The translations under genes were made by a program, and so were the position numbers. The notes below the pieces were generated by a model that was not told where the DNA came from, ran no database searches, and worked only from the letters and a program-made list of their open reading frames with translations. 64,000 nucleotides of DNA, taken from assembly GCA_028279515.1 (NCBI GenBank), contig JANQNQ010000004.1, forward strand, positions 186,001 to 250,000, given 5' to 3'. Source of the stretch: Flavobacteriaceae bacterium. Lineage in GTDB: Bacteria; Bacteroidota; Bacteroidia; Flavobacteriales; Flavobacteriaceae. Of this stretch, positions 1 to 7,700 are shown in pieces. Every line of letters starts with the position of its first letter. Positions within the stretch are counted from its first letter, which is position 1.

Positions 1-555
1 GATAATGTAGCCGTTGGCCCAGCCACTGAAAATTTTGATGTTAATATAACCGGATTGACACAAAATACGTTGTACTATGTAAGAGCCTATGCAACCAATA
101 CAGAAGGTGCTTCTTATGGTAGCCAAACCACTGTGCTTACGACTTGTTCGTCAGAACCTGATGTCCCAGATACTATGTTCGTTGGTAATTACGTGATCTC
201 AAATGTTACCAGCGGATTGTTCGGACCTGTTTTTGGAGATGGTATTACCGTCAACATAGAATTAGGAAATAATCCAGGCGAACGCAAATTCTCGGCCGTT
301 TATCTACCTGGGCAAGCTATTGGTCAGAACCCCATGGAATTCAACTTTAGCCTTGTATGCAATGAGGTCAATGTATCCTTGGACCAATCGACCAATTTAC
401 AATGTACCATAGGTTTGAGTGTTGGCCCTGATGTGACCAAAGGAACCTACAACATTGCCAGCGATAGCTTCTTTAGCATTATTCTTCAAGACAATGTACG
501 AAGTGATTGTGGTAGTGGCCCTGTTGTGGCACAATTCAATCTTACGAAGATATAA
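1..555 (+). CDS. C-terminal part of a secreted FN3-like protein (5' end outside window)
   Basis: The frame is open from base 1 and ends at TAA 553-555, so only the last 184 residues are present and the true start lies upstream. The first 45 residues (ITGLTQNTLYYVRAYATN followed by EGASYGSQTTV) read as the end of a fibronectin type III-like domain, as found in repeats of Bacteroidota surface proteins. After a short Cys/Pro linker (TTCSSEPDVPDT) comes a beta-rich domain of about 130 residues with three further cysteines, which I do not recognise. The TTG at 55 is internal to the FN3 domain and is not a credible start. It is convergent with the eCIS locus and probably unrelated to it. Cell-surface location is inferred from the domain type only. 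Confidence 0.7.
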   Translation, partial: DNVAVGPATENFDVNITGLTQNTLYYVRAYATNTEGASYGSQTTVLTTCSSEPDVPDTMFVGNYVISNVTSGLFGPVFGDGITVNIELGNNPGERKFSAVYLPGQAIGQNPMEFNFSLVCNEVNVSLDQSTNLQCTIGLSVGPDVTKGTYNIASDSFFSIILQDNVRSDCGSGPVVAQFNLTKI

Positions 556-583
556 TAGCCAACAAAAGCGAAAAATAATTAAG

Positions 584-617
584 CAACCTTCTTTCAGGAT
601 TTTCTGAAGGAAGGTTG
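584..617. terminator. Hairpin terminator between convergent genes
   Basis: A 14-bp stem with one G-T pair (arms 584-597 and 604-617, core CAACCTTCTTTCAG) and a 6-base loop lies between the stop of the FN3-like gene and the stop of the last eCIS gene. Read on the minus strand it is followed by CTTAATTATTTTTCG, a T-rich tail. It therefore best fits as the end of the eCIS transcription unit, and may also serve the plus-strand gene. Confidence 0.6.
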
Positions 618-640
618 TATCGTTATAGAAATGTTATGAT

Positions 641-1201
641 CTATAGTTGATATTCAATATCAATTTCTACTTCATCGGCTAATAGCTGAATGGCGTCTTC
701 CTCAGTGATCAAAGAAAGAATCTTTTCGGCACTAGTATTGAAGGCTCGATGCTGTTGGAACATGCGCCAAATGGCAGGAATGAACTCACTAAACAGGAGG
801 CCATTGTTCCACTCGATCAATCGAAGCTCATAGGCAGTACTGAGCATACCTTTGATCATTTTTCGACTAGTAGCAATGTTGTTCTCTAACGGTTTCATAA
901 CATCGATTACGGTTTTACTTGCTGGCTCGATAAGTTCTGATGCCACGGCCAGTTGTCTTTTTTTCTTCGGAACCCGACGATCAAAGGCCAACTGCGACGC
1001 GATCAATTGTCCGCGATACCCAGCGATCACATTCGATTCAGTGAATTTGTTTCTTCTCAATAGGTCTTCGGTGGTGTTAAGCCAATCCTTAAACTGATCC
1101 ATGATCGTCATGTCATTCTTCTCTAAGAGCGCCGTGAGCGGTCTGATATTTAGGCTTTGATCATGGAGTTTTCGGTATAGGTCTAAATACGAAAGCTTCA
1201 T
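641..1201 (-). CDS. Unknown eCIS-locus protein, 186 aa
   Basis: I do not recognise this family. The protein is soluble, predicted mostly helical, with a basic stretch near the middle (RRVPKKKRQ) and an acidic C-terminus (EDAIQLLADEVEIDIEYQ). It has no signal peptide or membrane segment. It is the last gene of the minus-strand eCIS locus, 73 bp after the AAA+ ATPase gene and just before the hairpin terminator. This suggests it is part of the machinery or its assembly, but no sequence feature tells its role. A possible separate promoter lies just upstream (1225-1269). Confidence 0.7.
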   Translation of the reverse strand: MKLSYLDLYRKLHDQSLNIRPLTALLEKNDMTIMDQFKDWLNTTEDLLRRNKFTESNVIAGYRGQLIASQLAFDRRVPKKKRQLAVASELIEPASKTVIDVMKPLENNIATSRKMIKGMLSTAYELRLIEWNNGLLFSEFIPAIWRMFQQHRAFNTSAEKILSLITEEDAIQLLADEVEIDIEYQL

Positions 1202-1224
1202 CTTAAAATGTTATTTAGTTAAAT

Positions 1225-1269
1225 CAAAAATAGGATGAAGCGCAACAGTATCTATGGGTGTTTTCCCCC
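1225..1269 (-). promoter_or_regulatory. Possible promoter with GGGG-A/T-CCCC element before the last eCIS gene
   Basis: On the minus strand there is a perfect TAnnTTTG box (TATTTTTG, 1225-1232), 24 bp before the ATG. No TTTG lies at the usual -33 distance. Instead GGGGGAAAACACCC (1256-1269) sits there, a two-mismatch relative of the element at the two better eCIS promoters. The lack of a -33 box makes this weak. Confidence 0.25.
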
Positions 1270-1274
1270 GAATT

Positions 1275-2609
1275 CTACATCATTTTACCTTCTTTGACGT
1301 ATTCTTTTTTGATACCTGCCAATAAATGTTGGTTGGTGATGGCCTCGTTGCCACTTTCTAGCGTTTGCAAACAGGCATACTGAATGATATTGATGATATT
1401 GGCACCCGTGATTTCATAGGTTCGTGAAAGTTGTTGTAGATCCACATCATCGGCCAAGGTAATATCCTTGGGAAGGTTGTTCTGCCAAAGCAGCACACGT
1501 TCTGTTGCAGATGGATTTTCGAACTCGATCATCGACTGAAACCTTCGAGTAAAGGCCGTGTCGATGTTGCTTTTAAAGTTGGAAGCCAAGATAACCAACC
1601 CAGGGTGACCCTCAATACGCTGTAGCAAGTACGACACTTCTTGGTTGGCATATTTATCATGAGCATCACGAACATTGGTACGTTTTCCGAAGATAGAGTC
1701 GGCCTCGTCAAAGAAGAGGATCCAATCTTTGTTTTTCGCCTTGTCAAATAGCCTGGACAAGTTCTTTTCGGTCTCTCCAATATATTTCGAAACGATCAAC
1801 GAAAGATCGATACGATATACATCGCGTTGGGTATATTTTCCAAGCAAACTCGCTGTTAGTGTCTTACCGGTACCTGGAGGACCATAGAACATAACTCTGT
1901 ATCCAGGTTTGATCCTGCTTTTCATTTTCCATTGCTCCATCAAGGTCTCATTATAATTGAGCCAGGTCTCGATTTCCTTGATCTGTATCAGCGTCTTCTC
2001 CTTTAGAACAAGATCTTCCCATTCCAAACCCGTTTCAATACGCTGAGCCGGAAAATCTTTTGACATTTTCGGACGGTGAATTCTTCCGGTGGTAAGCAAT
2101 TGTACATATTCTTCGTCTAGTTGAAGGCTACCGCTCATCTTGGGTTCTCCGCTAGGAACATCTCCCAAACTCAGCATTCCCTTTTTGGTGAAAATATGCT
2201 CCTCACTGAACATATATGTCAAGGCGATACGTTGCTCCAGGTCATTTCCTGCCAAAATAAATTGTACAGTTTCACCCGTAGGGATGATGCCACGATGGTT
2301 TTTCCCCTTAATTCCGCCAAACTCAGGAAAATCCCCACCATTTGGCAAGTATTCGGCAATGATGTTGTTCAAGAAATTGGAGGACACATGCGGAATCAAT
2401 GCTAATAGTAAGGTTGCTACCTCTTGGGTCGAAAGTTGATACTGCTGCACGATCTTCTCAAGATAGGAATCGTGATTGGGTGAATATACCGCAGGAGCTA
2501 TCGGCGTTTCTTGTCCGTATTGAAGGTCCAATCGATATTCGATCAGGCGTTTGAGGTATGAAAATGCTTCTTCGAGCGTAGATTCTTGGATATGTGCGAG
2601 TGCTGGCAT
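1275..2609 (-). CDS. AAA+ ATPase of the eCIS (Afp15 type)
   Basis: This is the AAA+ ATPase found in nearly every eCIS locus (Afp15/Pvc15). It is needed for assembly of the particle in characterised systems, and it is not a ClpV-type sheath recycler. Visible motifs are Walker A GPPGTGKT at residues 243-250, Walker B ILFFDEAD with D301/E302, a sensor-1-like ILASNFKSNID, and an arginine-finger candidate in FTRRFQ. The N-terminal 180 residues form the family-specific helical region. The protein is 444 aa with no signal peptide or membrane segment, so it acts in the cytoplasm. Its gene follows the small accessory genes and has its own promoter (2627-2700) carrying the same element as the main eCIS promoter. 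Confidence 0.93.
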   Translation of the reverse strand: MPALAHIQESTLEEAFSYLKRLIEYRLDLQYGQETPIAPAVYSPNHDSYLEKIVQQYQLSTQEVATLLLALIPHVSSNFLNNIIAEYLPNGGDFPEFGGIKGKNHRGIIPTGETVQFILAGNDLEQRIALTYMFSEEHIFTKKGMLSLGDVPSGEPKMSGSLQLDEEYVQLLTTGRIHRPKMSKDFPAQRIETGLEWEDLVLKEKTLIQIKEIETWLNYNETLMEQWKMKSRIKPGYRVMFYGPPGTGKTLTASLLGKYTQRDVYRIDLSLIVSKYIGETEKNLSRLFDKAKNKDWILFFDEADSIFGKRTNVRDAHDKYANQEVSYLLQRIEGHPGLVILASNFKSNIDTAFTRRFQSMIEFENPSATERVLLWQNNLPKDITLADDVDLQQLSRTYEITGANIINIIQYACLQTLESGNEAITNQHLLAGIKKEYVKEGKMM

Positions 2610-2626
2610 GGTCTTGCTTTAAAAGG

Positions 2627-2700
2627 CAAGATTACGAGGTTTGGGTAAAAACTTCAAGAGGAGAAGCACGTGTTATTTAGGGGAAAAATCCCTTTTCCCC
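2627..2700 (-). promoter_or_regulatory. Promoter and 15-bp upstream element for the AAA+ ATPase gene
   Basis: On the minus strand CTTG (2655-2658), a 20-bp spacer and TAATCTTG (2627-2634) resemble the Bacteroidota TTTG / TAnnTTTG promoter with one mismatch in each box. Nineteen bp further upstream is TAGGGGAAAAATCCC (plus-strand reading, 2678-2692), identical to the element at the main eCIS promoter. Here it is extended by TTTTCCCC to a perfect inverted repeat, GGGGAAAA (2680-2687) / TTTTCCCC (2693-2700). It lies between the stop of the preceding gene (2703) and the ATG at 2609. Confidence 0.6.
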
Positions 2701-2702
2701 AA

Positions 2703-3305
2703 TTAGCGTTTGTCGTACTGATAGAATGTGCCCCGTTCAGGGATGCCAGCCAGTAACGCTTCAAGCTTGGTAACAGTTTGCTTTGCGGTTTTGCCTCGTA
2801 GTTTGCAAGCCGAATCTTGAAGGGCCTGAGCTAACTGCTCTAGCAAGAGTTTCCATTCCTTTAAAAAGGCTGAAACGTTAATTTTTATCATGCCTAAAGT
2901 GTTAAGCACTTCTTCGTAATTTCCTTTAATAGATTGAAAATCTCCAGTGATCGTAAGCTGTTCTTCTTGTCTTTTTATGCGGAAACTACACACGATGTTA
3001 GCTGTATTCAGAGTAATGTTTGTGTCCTCTTCTTTATTTAGAATAGTGTGCAAGGCATCGATCAGGTCGGAAGCAATAAACGGAAGATCCTCAACATAAC
3101 TCAAACGAATCGGGATACCATTCCAAAGTAAGATGGCATCTTCAGTATTGTTTCTAAAGATATGCTGAAACGCCTCGGTCAGTGCATCAAAGGATTTGTG
3201 ATCCTCGATGATGCCCTCAACAAATCCAGGCTGAATTAGCAAGGTCGTTAGGTCGCTGCCGATGATGGTATGCTCTAAATTTTTATGCTCTGTAGAGTGC
3301 TCCAT
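2703..3305 (-). CDS. Unknown eCIS-locus protein, 200 aa, paralogue of the upstream neighbour
   Basis: Not a family I can name. It is clearly related to the preceding gene product. Both share a central block (here LLWNGIPIRLSYVEDL, there LYWNTIPIRFRYKEDL) and a C-terminal helix (FLKEWKLLLEQL versus FLAEWKTVLHQL). The sequence between is predicted beta-rich (ITLNTANIVCSFRIKRQEE). There is no signal peptide or membrane segment. Its start overlaps the end of the paralogue by 23 bp, so the two are co-transcribed and possibly translationally coupled. The position after the DUF4157 toxin genes suggests either cargo immunity/chaperone genes or locus-specific structural parts. Confidence 0.75.
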   Translation of the reverse strand: MEHSTEHKNLEHTIIGSDLTTLLIQPGFVEGIIEDHKSFDALTEAFQHIFRNNTEDAILLWNGIPIRLSYVEDLPFIASDLIDALHTILNKEEDTNITLNTANIVCSFRIKRQEEQLTITGDFQSIKGNYEEVLNTLGMIKINVSAFLKEWKLLLEQLAQALQDSACKLRGKTAKQTVTKLEALLAGIPERGTFYQYDKR

Positions 3306-3828
3306 AATCTTCGATACGGTTTTCTACTTGTTGTAATAGCTCTAGTTTACGACGCTCTTTTCCGTCTTTTATGATGATGTTTCCAGTGTCAAAAGAAACC
3401 AATAACTGATGCAAAACGGTTTTCCACTCGGCCAAGAACCAACGTTTGGAAACCTGCAATTCTGCAACACGATTAAGGGCTTGGGCATAGCCTTCATACA
3501 AGGGCTCAAACGCTGCGAAGCGGCCAACGATCTTTAGTTCGTCGTCCTTCCAATAAAATTCCAAGTCCATGGTCATCAATTGGTTGGTCAAGGTAGCTTT
3601 GGTCTTTCCGGTGCTTTCTTTTTGAAGGAACCAACTCATGGCTAGGATGTCGTCAAAACTTTGATACAGATCTTCCTTGTACCGAAAGCGAATCGGAATG
3701 GTATTCCAGTATAGATAGATGCTTTCTTCTGCCGTGTGAAAAAGTTGTAAAAAGACCTCCTTTACCTGCTCAAATTCTTGTGCTGGCACGGTGTTGATCT
3801 TGGGATGTCCTAGTTGGATGGTGAGCAT
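3283..3828 (-). CDS. Unknown eCIS-locus protein, 181 aa, paralogue of the downstream neighbour
   Basis: Unrecognised soluble protein, first of a tandem duplicated pair (see the entry starting at 2703). Shared features are the W-N-x-I-P-I-R motif around residue 42, alternating beta strands with aromatic residues (DLEFYWKDDELKIVGRF), and a C-terminal helix beginning FLAEWKTVL. Divergence between the copies is high apart from these blocks, so the duplication is old. It starts 3 bp after the end of the helical-repeat gene, within the same tightly packed minus-strand operon. Function is not deducible; a paired adaptor or immunity role is conjecture. Confidence 0.75.
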   Translation of the reverse strand: MLTIQLGHPKINTVPAQEFEQVKEVFLQLFHTAEESIYLYWNTIPIRFRYKEDLYQSFDDILAMSWFLQKESTGKTKATLTNQLMTMDLEFYWKDDELKIVGRFAAFEPLYEGYAQALNRVAELQVSKRWFLAEWKTVLHQLLVSFDTGNIIIKDGKERRKLELLQQVENRIEDYGALYRA

Positions 3829-3830
3829 GA

Positions 3831-4451
3831 TTATTTAGCGGCCTTTTTTATTCGCTTTAAGATCAATTCGTCAGTATCGCTCTTGACCAAAGTTGCTATT
3901 TGGTTCTTAAGGAGCGTTTTATATGTATCCGGAAACAACTTCTTCAGGCTTCGAACCGCTTCCTTCAAATCATATTCGTCATAATGATAAGCCACGATCT
4001 CTAATAAGGTTTCCTGTATCTTTTCTAACTCAATATTGAACAGAGAAAGCACTTGAATCGCTGTGGTTCTGATGATATCTCTTTCATCAAATGAATAGTA
4101 TATGATATCCTTCAAACCAGTATCTAGAGAAACATCTGTAGCCTGTAAAGCATCTAGTATCTTATGCAGATTTCCTGTATTGCCGTCTTCTGCTCTGACA
4201 TGCTTTACCAAGACTTCGACGGTCTCTTTAGAACTGGCGTTTTTCGCAATAAAACCAAGTAGGTCAAAGGCATAACCCCTGAGTGATTCATTAGAGGCGT
4301 TTTCAATATAGGACTCAAGCTCAGGTACAAGTTCAATATCGTTGATCTCTTTGGCCGTTTGATACGCATTCCAAGATAGTGTCTTGCTTGCAACGGGTTC
4401 ATTGCCGTCCCTAGCTCCTGACATAATTTCAATGAGTTCTTCTAACTTCAT
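3831..4451 (-). CDS. HEAT-like helical repeat protein, 206 aa
   Basis: An all-helical protein whose sequence reads as paired amphipathic helices of about 30-40 residues. Examples are ELVPELESYIENASNESLRG, then YAFDLLGFIAKNASSKETVE, then IIRTTAIQVLSLFNIELEK. This is typical of HEAT/armadillo-like solenoids. There is no catalytic motif, signal peptide or membrane segment. Small alpha-solenoid proteins are common as immunity proteins beside polymorphic toxins. This one lies two genes after the 1717-aa nuclease-like cargo gene, so it is a reasonable immunity candidate. A scaffold role in the eCIS is equally possible. The start ATG at 4451 is 12 bp after the stop of the 91-aa gene. Confidence 0.7.
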   Translation of the reverse strand: MKLEELIEIMSGARDGNEPVASKTLSWNAYQTAKEINDIELVPELESYIENASNESLRGYAFDLLGFIAKNASSKETVEVLVKHVRAEDGNTGNLHKILDALQATDVSLDTGLKDIIYYSFDERDIIRTTAIQVLSLFNIELEKIQETLLEIVAYHYDEYDLKEAVRSLKKLFPDTYKTLLKNQIATLVKSDTDELILKRIKKAAK

Positions 4452-4463
4452 TATTGAGTATCG

Positions 4464-4739
4464 CTATTTGCTTTTTCCTAATTGTTTCTCTACCGATTTT
4501 ATATTCTTGATATACACCATGTAGGTCTCTTCTTGGTTTTCTTCTGTGTCTGTCGGGAAAACTGTTCCTTCGCAACGCTTAAAGATAACCCTAGGATCTT
4601 CTTCCTTGTAATCAAAATCCTTTACTTGCGCCATGAACGGCTCATATTTTTTGGATTTTAAAATTACTTCCATCTTAATATCAAAGGTGCTGTAGAGCAC
4701 CAAAGTCTTTTGTATTTCGCTTCTTTCGGTAGACGACAT
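4464..4739 (-). CDS. Small unknown protein after the nuclease-like cargo gene, 91 aa
   Basis: A 91-residue acidic/basic soluble protein with predicted beta strands (TLVLYSTFDIKMEVILK, then VIFKRCEGTVFP, then YMVYIKNIKSVEKQ), giving a small all-beta or alpha/beta fold. I do not recognise it. It starts 11 bp after the stop of the 1717-aa DUF4157 protein and is tightly coupled to it. That is the classic place for an immunity protein of a toxin with a cytoplasmic nuclease domain. This is inference from position only. Confidence 0.65.
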   Translation of the reverse strand: MSSTERSEIQKTLVLYSTFDIKMEVILKSKKYEPFMAQVKDFDYKEEDPRVIFKRCEGTVFPTDTEENQEETYMVYIKNIKSVEKQLGKSK

Positions 4740-4750
4740 GGTTTCAGGTT

Positions 4751-7700
4751 TTATGGTATTTGTGTGTAATCAATATAATCAATTCCGTGCTTTTTCAAAA
4801 AGTCTTTCACATTATCTGTGGCACCGCTTAACAATTCATAAGTGATTTTATCTTTCATGGCTGCGTAGCGCAGTATCTGATCCTTGGTTTTGGCATCCAA
4901 GGTCAACGGTCCAGACTTCATCTCGATATACTCTCTTGGCGGCCCTGGAACCTCAATGTCGGGAGATACGTTCATTTTCTTGCCATCGACCTCTACTTCG
5001 ATCTTATGGCCTGTATGATGCTTGATATTATCGGTGCCTGCCACTCTAGATTCTTCAAAAATATCTCCTTTTTTCGCATTGGTCTTCGATCGGGCAAAAT
5101 CTTCACCATGTTGTTTTTTACGTTCCAATTTTTCCTTTTCGAATGCTTTTTGTCTGTTCTCAGGAGTATCCAATTCTGTACCGCCAAATTCTTCATCAAA
5201 TTTCTTATCAGAGTCTGCCTTGATCTTATCATCTGGATGTTTCTCTGCAAAAGAGTTTTCCCTTTGTTCATGGAAATCCTTAGTTTCTTGATCTGCCTTA
5301 TCTAGCGCTTCTTTCTTTTTGACTGGATCATCGATGTCATCTATTTTCTTAGATTCTGCTAACAGATCTTCATTTTTCTTCTTGGCAGCTTTGATATCAG
5401 CTTCCACTTTTTCTTTTCTCGCTTTGAAATCTGGATCTGCTTTGACATCAATTTCTTTACCGCCGCCTTTTTCAAGCGACTTCACGCGATCGTCTGTCCA
5501 GAATTCTTTACGCGCATCTGGGGTCTCGCTAAATCTACTCGTATCAGCATCCAATACCTTACCATCTTTGATGTCGTCGATCACACCGTCGATATCTCTG
5601 TTTGGCCCATGTTTAGTAGATTGGCTGTACTCTTCCAATTTCTTAGCGGTAGCCGGATCGATATAGTCCTTATCTGACGGATCTAATTTAGAGCGACGCT
5701 CGATCTCTGCCTCGAAATCTCTATGCTTCTTAGATGTTTTCTTAGCAGGAGCTGCAGGTGCGTCTGGCGTAGCATCTGGAGTTGTATCAGTCGTTGCATC
5801 CGGTTTAGTTTCTCCAGTCTCTGAAGTTTCTGTTGGATCTTTGTCTTTTTTCTTTTTGTTGGCCTGCTTATCCAGTTTGGCCTTTCCTTCAGCCGGAAGG
5901 TCAATTTTACAAGCCGAAGGCTTATCACTAAAGCGACACCATCCTTGACCGTCTTTTCTTCTTCTATAGGTATGACCGTTGACTTCGACCTCCATGTCAT
6001 AATCCTTGGCGAACTCAGAATTCTTATCAATGTCACGAACGTCTTTTTTCGCTGCAGCATCTACTTCGGCTTTCTTTTCGCTTGGTGTCAGCTCATCTGA
6101 TTTCTTCTTTTTAGAAGAATCCAAATGCTTTTGCTGTTGTTTCTTGCCTCCTGGTCCTGGTGCATCGACATCGAAGTCTAGCTTATTATTCTTGGACGAT
6201 TTGCTAAAGAAGCTCTGTATCTTTTTCTTGAAGTTTTTCAGTCCAGTTTTTCCACCAGCGAATAGTTTCTTGGCACCTGCAGCAATTCTGCCTGGCGCTT
6301 TCGCTAGTGATTCTAATCCTTCTTTGGCACCGTTGACAGTCTGGCGGGCAAAGGCACCTGGCGATTTAGGCACATTCTTCATAAAGGCACCCGATTTCAT
6401 CACAGGTCCCATCTTCACGGCACCAACACCTTCAACTACAGCCATGGCACCAGTGAATCCGTCTTGAGCATTTTTCTTCATCTGCTCAGTGTTACCGAAC
6501 AGCTCGCGCGCGGTAGTGGCTGTACCCGCATCGTTTAAGTTCTTGATGTATGCAAGGCTGTTAAAGTAGACCGAAAGCAATCCTGCGATAATGGCACCCC
6601 ATCCTGCGTAGGTCATTACGGTTCCCATCCAACCGATCACCGGACCAGTGATAGGAGAGAGGGTACCCCAAGAGATGATGGTCAAGGCAACCATCAGTGC
6701 GGTGATCATTCCGGCAATTCCTAAGATAGAAGAGAAGACCATGGCCAAACCTGTAGAAATATCGGCGGCAATCTGCAACAAGTTTCCTAATGGATCTTTG
6801 GCCCATGCATCAGCGTTGAAAATGTTTGCCACACCGCTAAAGGTTTTCTCGAATCCGCCAACCACTCCCTGCAATGAAGCCATCGGATTGATCATTCCTT
6901 CGACCATGCCTTTGGCCATCTGCATGACACTGATGTTCTTGATATCATCGGTGATGGATTCGGCTACGAGTCTTTCGGCCAGCATACGCTGTTGCGCTTG
7001 GGATAATAAGTGCATTTTGGCATCTGCGATGTCTAGTACACCACCCAAACGCTGAATACGTTTATTGTCTACCGCATCGATATCAGCTTGTCGAGGATCT
7101 TGCGGACCGCCACCGCCAGAAGATAGTTTTACTTCCATACGCTTGCCTTCGGTGGCTTCGGTACCATCATCTGGCGTAACCGCGATCATCTTGTCTAAGG
7201 CTGCCAGTACACCTGTTTGTTCTTTGGGTTGTAGACTGTCGAAATACGGTTTTTGTTCCTTTTCAGGCATACCAGCAATGGCATATACCTGTAATTCTTC
7301 GGGAGAGGCTTGTTGCTTTTGCTTTTCTTCTTGCTCTTTTTTGAGGCGTTTCTCGGCATCTTCCTTGCTTTCGATAGCGCCCATTCCGGCTAGGTATTCA
7401 TCTTGTAACGAATTCAACTCAGTTTCCATGACCATGGTCGCTGCAATCAACTCATCTCCAGATTCGGTAGTTTTCTTAGCGTGCTGCCTGATGAGATCTG
7501 GACCACCGGCTGAGTTGTCGATGCTGGCCTGACTCTGCTCATTGGCACCTTTCATCTCGGCTACTTTGCCATCTATTTGCGCTACTACGGCATCATTTTC
7601 GGTAATATCACCTTCGGCTTTGGCATTGTCAGCAGAAGCTTTTTCTGCATCTGCAATGTACTGTCTTGCGCGTTCACCGGTTTGCGTGATGGCATCATCC

